DNA from: Hetaerina americana
Lineage: Eukaryota > Arthropoda > Insecta > Odonata > Calopterygidae
Length of the DNA: 64,000 bases
NCBI GenBank assembly: GCA_022747635.1
Contig: JAKTNV010000009.1
Coordinates: forward strand, 4,115,564-4,179,563
Direction of reading: 5' to 3'
Below the pieces are notes generated by a model, which worked only from the letters and a program-made list of their open reading frames with translations, had not been told where the DNA came from and searched no databases. The position numbers were made by a program, and so were the translations under genes. This document shows positions 55,511 to 64,000 of this stretch, piece after piece. Position 1 is the stretch's first letter. Each line of letters starts with the position of its first letter.

Positions 55511-56104
55511 TATATATAATTTTCCTTTGAGAAGCGGAAATATTGGCTATAATTAAGGCGGTCGGAAAATATTTTATTTTAAATTAACTTGACAGTTTAC
55601 GTGAAAGTTTATTATGACTTAATTCAGCTGAAATGTATTTGAAAAGTTCAAATGTAATTAACCCAATTAAAAATGTATTGTACACATCTCATGGGATAAC
55701 TTTACCGGTTATTTTCTAGGTAGCCCAATCCGAACCATTTGCTCGAAATATTCAAATTCATTGGGTCCTTAGTTAATGTCTATTATTAGAAGGTCCACGA
55801 GCCTCGAATTTACATCTCCATGGTAGCGAATAGGACGCGCGCGAATCGACGTCGCGTGTGATGCGACATCGCGTGGGAATCGCACATAACAGTTTGTATG
55901 TCGTTACATCATGAAACCCGACATTAATCCCCTCCTTAGTCAATCCTTCGATTCTATTCCCATTTTAAGCTTCCACTTCCTCGTTTGCCATTAAGCTCGC
56001 CCTGTGGATTCCTAATGGAAGCGAGGACGTAATGGCACATTTTAACCAAAGGGAAGTAATGGAAGAAGGTAGTGAGTGGTTAATGGTGAGTTGGAAATGC
56101 ATTT
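55511..56104. other. unassigned
   Basis: A CpG-bearing stretch at 55840-55880 has GCGTGTGATGCGACATCGCG, a partial palindrome. No other feature. Confidence 0.4.
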
Positions 56105-56630
56105 TACATCCACATAGATAATAATAATTCGCCGCAAGAGCGTGTGGCGGGGAATTTCAGGTCGCCGTCGTCGTATGAGAAGAATTACACAACATGCAAA
56201 ACCAGAAAAGTCATGCCAACCTGCACCCACAGAGGCGTATATATTCATGCAAAAACCTTTATAAAGTAATCGCATGAAGTTACATGTACTATCAACTAAT
56301 GTAAAATATACACCTACGAATATACCTTATATCTACGCAACGTTTAATCTAGTCCTGACTTGTAAATGGAATATCTTTAATATTTCTATGGTGACTTTCG
56401 TGTCTTAGTATAATGAATACTGATTTTTCGGGGAAAGAATGAGTATTTGTATCTCTCTGCGCTGGAGTCAATCTCCCTAATCTTATGTTTATGATCTGAC
56501 ATATCTAACTAGTGTGGGGGCATTATAATTCCTGTAGAAGTTGACTGTTAAACTCGTTTGTTCTGAACCTTTCAAAAAGTCCAAGTCTCGCTTGTTCTCT
56601 TCGCATCTCAAGTTACTCCCAGCCTAACCG
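56105..56630 (-). pseudogene. L-beta ORF end and 3' UTR
   Basis: 3' hairpin at 56122-56155 (CGCCGCAAGAGCGTGTGGCG), UTR matching 14953-15240 and 4985-5270, and the end of the RT frame at 56330-56620 (complement of RRE.ARLRLL and PEKSVFIILRHE-like text). It stops where a tRNA-like sequence begins. Confidence 0.75.
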
Positions 56631-56631
56631 T

Positions 56632-56697
56632 TAGACCAGGGGTAGAGCGTTGGATTACCGACCGAAGGGCCCGGGTTCGATTCCCGGGTAAGTTTGT
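56632..56697 (+). tRNA. tRNA-like sequence (pseudogene or SINE head)
   Basis: GGGGTAGAGCGTTGGATTAC followed by CGACCGAAGG and a canonical T-arm/B-box CCCGGGTTCGATTCCCGGG. The A-box half is incomplete and the acceptor stem does not close with the flanking bases, so it is not a functional tRNA as read. The anticodon cannot be fixed, because the loop can be drawn in two ways. It is probably the head of a SINE whose body (to about 56860) has no partner here. Confidence 0.5.
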
Positions 56698-57234
56698 ATT
56701 ATGACCTTCAACTCCACCCAAACTTTGTGATTTCTCGGGTATCAGATCTTCCTGGGAAACCACAACTTGCACAGTAAGGAACTGGCCCCAATTATCACCC
56801 CGTTGATATGTTTATTTCACACAATACCGTATAGGGCTTAGTACTGGGTAAACTTAACCATCACCCACCAAACCGAGCGTCGAGTTGATTGCTTTGCTTA
56901 TGGTTTTATTACGAAAAGATATGTGATTGGTAAGATCATACTAGCGAGTTTTCTCTAATTGTTAAGGATATTTAAAAAAATCAAAATACCAAGGAAAACT
57001 CGAATTCGAGTGTCTCGGAATCATGTTCGGTGGTGCGAGTGAATTGGTGTACGTAGCCCGGAGGCGTTGGAGATTCGTGGAGAAGAATGGAATGGCATGG
57101 GAGGGGAGGGAGCGACGCTGGAGACGTGGTAGCTGCGGGAGGAATTCGATAAAAAGCAGAGAGAGTGGATGCGCAATGTTACTGGCAGCGAGAATGGGCA
57201 GTGGCAGTCAGGCAAAGGCGGTGGTGGTACGTAC
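56698..57234. other. unassigned
   Basis: The 109-residue frame at 57023-57352 is Arg/Gly rich without domain and overlaps mariner B. Nothing supported. Confidence 0.4.
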
Positions 57235-57750
57235 ATACGGATTGTATCAAAAGTATCGGGAACATTTTCAGAAGATTAGATTTATTTCAGATACAGGCTC
57301 CCTTCCGGTAGGCGGAAGGTCATCAAGGGTACAAGCGTGCAAACTTCTTTGATGACAGCACTCACAGGGTCCCATTCGATGGTGTACTTTGAGGAAGGGA
57401 GGAATTCACTTTTCGGAATAGGAACTAGTCCGCTCGTGCGAAGTGGGGACTGTAAGGCGGTTGGGGAATCGTCGCGATGCCGCTGCAGATGGTCTTCGCA
57501 AGCGGACACTCTCGACTCTGCTCTCTTCGTCGTCCGTCCAAAGACCTTCGGGAGGACGAGTTTAGCGCACATCTTTCATCGCATCGTCAAATGTTCAGCG
57601 ATATAATGGTGTGTGCACTGTCACTGTCTGGTCAATGCCGATATACGACCTGCGATCACGCGAGAAATTATCAACCGATGGTCTGACTTCAGCACTTCAA
57701 GCACACGTCAGGAAAAAATTGATACTTTTTATACAAACCTAGCATTTGCA
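57235..57750 (-). mobile_element. mariner B, deletion derivative, copy 3
   Basis: The best copy of this family. Left end TGTATCAAAAGTATCGGGAA, right end complement of TTGTATAAAAAGTATCAAT. The minus-strand frame (57282-57572) reads MCAKLVLPKVFGRTTKRAES, SVCEDLLQR-like SACEDHLQRHRDD, and then jumps to text corresponding to the SPDLAPADYFLFPK region in a shifted frame. Upstream, LKCALEVLKSDHRLIISRVI-like text is the HTH part. First and second catalytic Asp blocks are absent, as in copies 1 and 2. Confidence 0.75.
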
Positions 57751-58323
57751 GGAGAGAATTGTTGATGGGTGAGGGAGGGAGACTCAAGCCAGCGATGCTT
57801 AGCGTCGAACGAAAGACGCCTGCTAGAGAAACTATTCTCAAGGAAGACCAACCCACGCGGTGGGAACACGGAAGCCATGCGGCCTTCATCGTCCATGCAT
57901 CGCGAAAGCCTTCGCACCAGCTGGAATGGCGATGGTTGCCAATGGGGATGGAGAGAGGGGTGTTGCTTTCGCCAACCGGAGTAGATGCTGCAGGAAATGC
58001 GGTAAATTGCATGCATATTTTGATATGTATGTGTTGCCGGTAAAATGTTGATTCGGTGTGGAGGAAGATATCATTGCGCGGCAAAGGACAAAGCAACATA
58101 TGCATCCTGAGAGGTTGAACGTTGGTGGGCGAAAAAAAGGCAAAGAAGTGAAGGGAAGATATATGGTGACTTGGTGGGATATTTTGGGCTGCGATAGAAG
58201 GGAGGATGAATAGGAAAATCGGGGTGATGGAGGGAGTGGATCTTTAGACAGCATAAATGCTGGCCGATGCTACGAAGAGATGGAGAAATGTAGGGCGAGG
58301 AAAAGAACGTTCACGCGATACAG
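57751..58323. other. unassigned
   Basis: Open frames overlap on both strands at 57689-58105; no domain, probably noncoding. Confidence 0.4.
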
Positions 58324-58833
58324 ACGAGGTCTGTACCAAAAGTATTTTGACTTATTTTCTCCCGGATGGACGGACGGACGGGCGGCGGTTTCTCTGGCTG
58401 GGTTGGACGGTGGGCCATCTCGGGAAAGGCTGGAGGCCGGCGGCAGCTGGCTCCCAGCCTTTGCGGCGTCGGATCGCTCGTTTGCGAAACCTATGTAACG
58501 TGAACTCGTTACGCTTCGTCATGAAAAAGTTACTGGAACTGCGTTATGCCGGCCGTCAAATTTAGCGTGAAACTGGGCAAAATCGGGAAAGAGACTGGTG
58601 CCATTTTCAAGGCGGCTTATGATGATAAAGCCACGGGTAGTTCGGGTGTGTTTTTGAGTGGCACAAGTTGTTTGGGTCGGGAGGGTAGAGAAGAAACTGA
58701 AGACGCAGAAAGTTCAGGACGCCATTCAATCTCAAAAAGTGAAGAAAATCTTGCAGGAGTGAAGGCTTTGTTGGAAGTAATCGCAGATTAAGGGTTCGCT
58801 TGGCTTCTGTTTGGCAACCCAACATGTGATGTA

Positions 58834-59761
58834 CAGGGTCGCACCCAAAAGTGGTAGGACTGATTTTCTCTGGCGCGAGCGGAGTGGTGGAGGGGGGTCT
58901 GCCTGGCAGGGTAAGGTGGAGGGGGCTCTTAGCAAAAGACCGACACCAACCTTAGTCGCCTGCGGGCTGTCGTTGAGTGAGGACACCGTTTTCGGTGAAG
59001 CAAGTTTTTTGTCCGCGTCGGAAAACAAAATGAATCTGAATTTAGAGCAACGTTATTCCATGTAGTTTTGTGCGAAACTTGGGAAGAAGGCAACTGAGAC
59101 CCTCGATATGATCAAGCAGGCTTATGGGGACACTGTTTTAAGCCGTTCCACAGTATTTGAGTGGCACAAGTTGTTTAAAGAGGGTAGGGAGCTCGTTGAA
59201 GACGACCATCGCTCCGGACGGCTGTCGATGGCAAGAACCGACACGAATGTGGACAGAGTGAGGACACTGCTGAACACAGACCGACGCTTAACCAGTGAAG
59301 AAATTGCAGACCAGTTGGGTCTGTCTGCATCCAACGTCCAACGCATTATTTCACAGGATTTGGCCATGCGCAAGGTGTGCGCCAAGATGGTGCCGAAAAT
59401 TCTGCCATGGCGCGCTCGTCGTCAGACAGCTCCTGGCCAAAGACGGCGTTGCCACGTTGCCGCACCCGCCCTATTCTCCCGATCTGGCACCACCGGACTT
59501 CTTCTTCTTCCCCCTGATGAAAAGACAGCTCAAGGGACGATGTTTTGACTCGATAAAGGCCGTTCAAGAGGCTTCGACGAGGGTCATCAACGGCATCCCC
59601 AAAGAAAATTTCCAGCGGGCGAACGGGGAATGGGAGCAACGTTATACTAAGTGTGTAGCAGCTCAAGGAGCATGCTTTGAAGATTATTAAGTCGATGTAA
59701 GTATATCGTCAATAAAATTCTTGTAAAAAAATCAGTCCTACCACTTTTGGGTGCGACCTTG
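58834..59761 (+). mobile_element. mariner C, inserted in mariner A
   Basis: A 928-bp element with well-matched TIRs, CAGGGTCGCACCCAAAAGTG at the left and the complement CAAGGTCGCACCCAAAAGTG at the right, flanked by TA at 58832-58833 and 59762-59763. Removing it restores the mariner A text ...DVHRL.... It carries a broken transposase with an internal deletion. Confidence 0.92.
59030..59690 (+). pseudogene. mariner C transposase, core deleted
   Basis: Starts at MNLNLEQRYSM (59030) with a stop after 11 codons, then KATETLDMIKQAYGDTVLSR, STVFEWHKLFKEGRELVEDD, TSEEIADQLGLSASNVQRII and LAMRKVCAKMVPKIL (about 59390). Here the sequence jumps, in another frame, to VRQLLAKDGVATLPHPPYSP, DLAPPDFFFFPLMKRQLKGR and a normal C-terminus (KENFQRANGEWEQRYTKCVA) ending at 59690. 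The deletion removes the first two catalytic blocks and keeps the third. Confidence 0.88.
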
Positions 59762-59999
59762 TACATCGACTAGTGACCGGAAACATGGGCGTGAGAAAAG
59801 TGTTTGTGGGGGGTTAAGTGCCGCGAGTGCTCTCGGACGAACAAAAGGAAACTCGCACGCGGATCTCTGCCAAGAGCTTCTCGACCACGTGATGAGTGCG
59901 GATCCAAATTTGTTAAACGATGCCCAACCAGACTTCTTCCTCTTCCCCCGTCTCAAAACCGTGCTTAAAGGGCATCACCACGGGCCGGTGGAAGCGTTA

Positions 60000-60912
60000 C
60001 GAGGGCGGTTCAATAAGTACCCGTGTTAGAAATGAAGAAACCATTTTTTCAAAAATATTTTTTTTATTTTTCAACGTAGTCCTCTTTTAAGAGGATACAC
60101 TTCTCCCAACGTTCCATCCATTTTTTTAACCCCTCCAAAAAATAGGATTTGTCGAACTCTCCAAAATACGCCTATCTCTCGGCGATAACTTCCTCCTTTG
60201 AGCTAACTTTTTTCCCGCGAGACATTTCTTCATGTTAGGGAATAAGAAAAATTTGCAGGGAGCCATATCGGGTGAATACGGGGGGTGCGGCAGCAATTCA
60301 TAACGTAGTTCATGCAATTTGGCGGCGACAACTCTGGATGAATATGTTGTCCACCCGCGTTTGAGCAGTCGCGGCACCCATCGGGCCGACAATTTTTTCA
60401 TCGCCAACTGATCATGTAAAATACTAATTGCCGTTCCGGACGACACACCCACGGCCTCTACTACTTGCCGCGCTTTCGTACGTCGATCAGCGAGAATCAT
60501 GGCGTGGACCTTTTGAATGATTTCCTCGGTAACCACGTCTGCCGGGCGTCCTGGTCGCTCCTCATCAAAAACAGCTGTTCGCCCACGTTTAAATTCGTTG
60601 ACCCAATATCTAACTGTGGTCATAGATGGCGAAGTGTCCCCATAAACAGCATCCAAATTTGCTTTTATCTCCTCGCATTTCTTCCATCCAAAAACAAAAA
60701 GCGAATTACCGAACCATACTGCTCTTTTTTCATCTTAGCGAAAATCACGAAACACGTCATACTCGAATGGCTGCCAAATCCAAAATAACCTTTAAATCAG
60801 TCTAAAATTTGTTTCACCGGCGTTTGGTAGATGGCAGCACACAATGATAACATAAACTTCCCTCAGGAACGCCCTTTGTCGTCAAACACGGGTACTTATT
60901 GAACCGCCCTCG
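60000..60912 (-). mobile_element. mariner D, inserted in mariner A
   Basis: A 913-bp element with TIRs CGAGGGCGGTTCAATAAGTA at both ends (complement on the right) and TA duplications at 59998-59999 and 60913-60914. It interrupts mariner A between GAAGCGTTA and CAACTGGCC. The transposase lies on the minus strand. Confidence 0.92.
60126..60747 (-). pseudogene. mariner D transposase, core deleted
   Basis: Starts near 60737 (MKKEQYGSVIRFLFLDG) with one frameshift before ANLDAVYGDTSPSMTTVRYW. The HTH and linker follow (FKRGRTAVFDEERPGRPADV, RQVVEAVGVSSGTAISILHD, KLSARWVPRLLKRG). At about residue 105 of the main frame it jumps to VVAAKLHELRYELLPHPPYS and PDMAPCKFFLFPNMKKCLAG. DETW and HDNAP blocks are missing and the third Asp is replaced by Lys (APCK). 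Inactive. Confidence 0.88.
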
Positions 60913-61096
60913 TACAACTGGCCGCGACAAGGGCGCTCTAGAATCATTCCGGGCGACAACGCCTTTCAGATGACATACGAGGCGTGGGCACACAAAGGTG
61001 CCACTTTGAAGACTTACGAGTAAAGAATGTATCGATTCTAACGATGAATTTTTTTGTTATCGATTCAGTTCCACTACTACTCTTGGGACGGACATT

Positions 61097-61364
61097 GACA
61101 AAAGAAAAATAAATGAGATGGCCCTAACCACCCGATTTCGCAATTGGGTTAGTCGCCACCGAGTAAGGGCCGCTCGCCTTTGCCGTCGTGCTTCTCCGCT
61201 GCGCCGACCCTCGGATTGAACATGCCTCCCGTTCGCTTTGCTACGGGATGAAGTCATCTCGGGGTTCGGCGGTCGTCGCCCACACTTCCGCCTCTCGGAT
61301 CTCACGAAAAGTACCCATGCGCCCGGATCGCGTCTCAACCTCAAAGCGTCAAAAGCTCAATCTC
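61097..61364. other. unassigned GC-rich stretch
   Basis: CpG-rich with frames open on both strands and no domain. Confidence 0.35.
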
Positions 61365-61425
61365 CCTCTCTCCCTCCCTCCCTCTCTCTCTCCCTCCCTC
61401 CCTCCCTCGCTCCCTCCCTCGAGCG
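61365..61425. repeat. CCCT microsatellite
   Basis: Runs of CCCT with a CTCT interruption. The Ser/Pro/Leu frames through it are artefacts. Confidence 0.9.
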
Positions 61426-61749
61426 AGATACGCTGCAGCTGGTCCCTAGCTCGTTCGGGGAGTGAGTGGGCGACTTGCAAACTTTCACTCACGACTCGGG
61501 AAGTGGGGATCCCGAGGCGCTCTCGGAAGGGGGGCGAAGAGAGAGAGGGGCGGGGGTGGGAAAGGGGTGGCGATATAGTCTCCCCAGCATCATAGCAGTC
61601 CTCCGCCTCCACCACCCCCGGGCCTCTCGTCTTTCGCAATCTCGCGAGAGGGCAGTCGCTAAGAAATTAATCTGGGGAAAGCACAATAACTAATACGAAT
61701 ATCCCAAAAGTTTCTCTGCCTTCACCGGCACGTCGGGGATAAGTGTAAA
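61426..61749. other. unassigned GC-rich stretch
   Basis: GC-rich, G-rich on the plus strand at 61500-61570. No gene seen. Confidence 0.35.
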
Positions 61750-61935
61750 TCTACATAATACCCTGCAAGCCACCGCTCGGGGGTGTGGCGAGGGGTGTTA
61801 GGTCACCATCCGTAAAAAGAATTAAACCAACTGCAAAAGCAACAAATTCATGCCAATCAACATCCGCAGAGTCATATATTTTTATGCAAAAGCCATCACG
61901 ACTTACACAAATACAAATACATGAAACTTCAACTA
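61750..61935 (-). mobile_element. L-beta 3' UTR fragment
   Basis: Hairpin at 61762-61800 (GCAAGCCACCGCTCGGGGGT), then GTAAAAAGAATTAAACCAAC and CATCCGCAGAGTCATATATT. Its hairpin inner stem is CACC/GGTG, as in L-alpha. It lies back to back with zeta copy 4. Confidence 0.65.
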
Positions 61936-61939
61936 TGTA

Positions 61940-62100
61940 AATAACTGAAAGGAGTTCGGTCGCTATCTTTCCACGCGGTTTTTGGTGTTTGGCGGGGTGT
62001 GGGTGCATGATATAATAAAGGGAATATGAGTATGGTGGCTGGTGACCTACCACCCCTGCCACACGTCCTAGCAACAACGGCTTGCGGGGTATTGTGTTGA
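61940..62100 (+). mobile_element. zeta copy 4, 3' end
   Basis: CCACGCGGTTTTTGGTGTTT and TGGTGACCTACCACCCCTGC match zeta; the 3' hairpin is at 62048-62090 and the tail runs to about 62103. The 3' end points right, opposite to the neighbouring L-beta fragment. Confidence 0.65.
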
Positions 62101-63489
62101 TTTAATATTTCTATAGAAAAGGGCTGTCGCACTCCTGCTCTTATCGTAATGATGATTCTTCAAGAATCTGGCGAAATTCCCTGAACTTCATCTCTCCAGA
62201 GCTGGTCCCTGGCGAGGGAAGAACTTCCCTGTAAAAACCACTTCGGGCCAACCAGTGTGAATGTGTGTATTTGTAGGTCCCTGAATACGGTCCCTGTTCA
62301 ATATAGGACTGATTTCCTTGAAGTAATCCTATTCAGGAAACACCACTCCTCCCCCCTCCCTTTTGTAAATGTAATCGTTCTAATATTTTGATATCACTGG
62401 AGAGCGAGATTAATTTTCCCCGTCAATCACCAATCACAATATTTCCCCTCCTTTTTTCTTCCTTTTACAGGGGTGTAAAAAACCCTTTACGGCTTGAGGA
62501 AATATTATTAAATATAATCAATCTAGTAAACAATGCGATTTTCAACGTTCAATTTTCACGTTGTCGGTGTTTTCCGAAATCCCGCTACGTCGCCGCACTG
62601 CAGGTTGACTCCGAAATGCATTCTCATTTTTAAAAATATTTGTTAACTACTCATTTCTGGTAATTGAAATATCTAACCTCCTTAGAAATTCCTAAAGATT
62701 CTGTGAAAACCAACTATCTGTCGTTAACATCAGTAAATACTCTAATGTGATGAACCTAAGCAACGTTATTTCATAACAGTTACATTTATTTGTTGTGGAC
62801 ACGCCAATGAGGGTGCTCTGCTAGCGGAAGTGGCGATAATTGCTCCTAACAGGGCCATCTATTACGCATGTGTGCCAGTACTGTGTTGTTAGATATAAGA
62901 AGGAAATTAATTCTAAGGAAAACTATCTTAAAATTCAACCATAAAAGAGATTCCTACAAATTAGCGACTTCTATAATTAAAACCACTCTCCCTTTCATGG
63001 ACTACAACCTTGACGTGGTGGCCCTAAGAGGAGCAGGGATGATTGCTCCTGGGAGGGTCACCAACGAGAGATAGGTCGAAGGTTAGGAGCCAGACGAAAG
63101 GTAGTCCACGCAGCGCCTGTTCATCAGTGAGGCGGCTGCAATGGCGTCTGATCCCAGTGGGGCGGCCATTGAACGATGGTGTCGAATTAAAAACACCATT
63201 GAGGAAGACAACGGGAAACCAGCTCAATTACTTATCCCGAGGATGTCATGGCGGGCTTGAGTTTTATCAAAATAAGTCTGCGCGACCAGGGGTGTAGGGG
63301 AGCGACTGTGACCAGTGGCGGAGTAGGCGAGGGTGACGATATTTAAAGAAATGCTCACGCCATCGAATCGAGAGAAAAGAAACTATAACATCATGAAGGG
63401 TGGCACGACAATTAGAGCAGTAACTTAGACTGTTAACGAAGTCATCCCTAAGTGTGCATTACAATGGAAACATTTTAGAGCGTAAAAAC
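62101..63489. other. unassigned
   Basis: The part at 62995-63260 (beginning CATGGACTACAACCTTGACG) has a composition and open frames on both strands that could belong to a LINE 5' region, but there is no motif. Nothing else is recognised. Confidence 0.4.
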
Positions 63490-63655
63490 CATTCACCTCA
63501 CGCAGTCTACCGGACGTCGATGGACCCAGGTTCGAATCCAGGTCGAGGTGAATGATTTTTACACTCTGCAATTGTTGCATTCTAATGCAAATTTAGCGGA
63601 TTACTCCGTCAAAAAGTTAATTTCGCGATATCTCTCGCAGTTTCTTGGAATGGGT
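63490..63655 (+). mobile_element. SINE T1, copy 2
   Basis: The head contains a good B-box, GGTTCGAATCC (about 63529), with a reduced A-box side. The body (GTGAATGATTTTTACACTCT, then TCTAATGCAAATTTAGCGGA and AAAGTTAATTTCGCGATATC) matches 11625-11745. Confidence 0.65.
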
Positions 63656-63925
63656 CAAACATTTTTTGGTAATTTCCATTTTGATGCATTTGTGATCCTG
63701 CATCCAGAGTCGTAACACCCACCTACCAGATAATTTCCTGACATCCAATTGCACTGTTAAAATGCGATATGCCCGTTCAGATGACATACCTACGGCTTCT
63801 CGCGCTTTCATTCGGCGAACCCTTATGACCATTTATTGCACTTTTGCATTAATTTCAGGGGTAGTTTTACACCACTATGCAGATCGTCATTTGAGCTCTC
63901 CCCACCAAAATCGTTTGTCTACTTT
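63656..63925 (-). pseudogene. mariner F transposase, linker fragment
   Basis: Minus strand: SNDDLHSGVKL near 63880, KTTPEINAKVQ, then the frame 63617-63832 with MVIRVRRMKAREAVGMSSER, AYRILTVQLDVRKLSGRWVL and QDHKCIKMEITKKCLTHSKK. This is the second HTH and linker of a mariner transposase of the mauritiana type. The catalytic core is not present and the fragment ends near 63656. The window edge does not cut it. Confidence 0.75.
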
Positions 63926-64000
63926 GCAACTGTTTAATATGAAAGGGCTGAGTCCCCATGATCTCCCAGATCTCTTCCCAGAGCACTAATACGTTACGTA

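Larger units (their letters stand above)
58324..61096 (+). mobile_element. mariner A outer copy holding two other mariners
   Basis: The left TIR (CGAGGTCTGTACCAAAAGTA, 58325) and the right TIR (complement of ATGTCCGTCCCAAGAGTA, near 61095) bracket about 2.77 kb. Removing 58834-59761 and 60000-60912, each with one TA, leaves about 930 bp: N-terminal transposase (KLGKIGKETGAIFKAAYDDK, ESSGRHSISKSEENLAGVK), then MGVRKVC, ELLDHVMSADPNLLNDAQPD and FFLFPRLKTVLKG, then EALQLA after the second insert. It has the same internal deletion as the other mariner A copies. Confidence 0.85.

Noticed and set aside
57689..58105. 138-residue minus-strand frame
   Set aside because: It overlaps equally long frames on the other strand and has no motif.
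61188..61639. Ser/Pro-rich frames on both strands
   Set aside because: They cross the CCCT microsatellite and adjacent GC-rich DNA.

Overview
This window is eukaryotic, AT-rich, intergenic DNA packed with old transposable elements. Several mariner lineages, CR1-like LINEs, Penelope-like elements, tRNA-derived SINEs and a ZBED-type hAT suggest an arthropod, most likely an insect with a large genome; I cannot name the species. I found no convincing intact host gene. The only stretch that might be a host first exon or promoter is a CpG-dense island at 26.56-27.60 kb. Family names below (L-alpha to L-eta; mariner A-F; SINE T1-T3) are working labels used only here. All assignments come from reading translations and comparing copies by eye; no database search was run.

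Layout. 0-6.8 kb: 3' pieces of three CR1-like families (L-gamma 340-680 and 6330-6811, L-beta 2655-2945 and 4985-5990, L-alpha 4265-4700), the noncoding element zeta (3025-3675), and a TA/CATA microsatellite (1617-1870). 6.8-10.1 kb: a long endonuclease/RT LINE (L-delta, minus strand) split by a 1339-bp mariner with a TA duplication and one frameshift. 10.1-19.8 kb: SINEs, zeta, a deleted mariner (A), a LINE endonuclease relic, a Penelope fragment with GIY-YIG, an RT relic (L-epsilon), a deleted mariner (B) and an L-alpha tail. 20.9-26 kb: further L-delta, mariner A, zeta and L-beta pieces. 28.4-34.2 kb: a Tc1-like relic, a 2.1-kb L-alpha copy, a Penelope 3' end between inverted arms, and a second mariner B. 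35-46.7 kb: more mariner A, L-alpha and L-delta, a SINE with target-site duplications inside L-delta, a 1.3-kb mariner relic (43889-45199), and another LINE C-terminus. 47.5-53.1 kb: a 5.5-kb array of diverged repeats with a period near 165 bp. 53.4-54.6 kb: a hAT relic. 56-64 kb: L-beta, a tRNA-like sequence, mariner B, then a mariner A copy holding two other deleted mariners (58.3-61.1 kb), L-beta/zeta ends and a last SINE and mariner fragment.

The main signals are four. (1) L-alpha, L-beta and zeta end in the same roughly 40-bp two-helix hairpin, with paired base changes between families, followed by GTAGAT-type repeats; this looks like a common RT recognition tail. (2) Copies of mariner A share one internal-deletion junction, and copies of mariner B share another, so deletion derivatives appear to have been amplified in trans. 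(3) The nested mariners have clean TA joints and give a relative order of insertion. (4) The 165-bp satellite has two monomer classes. Almost everything coding here is a decayed transposase or reverse transcriptase.
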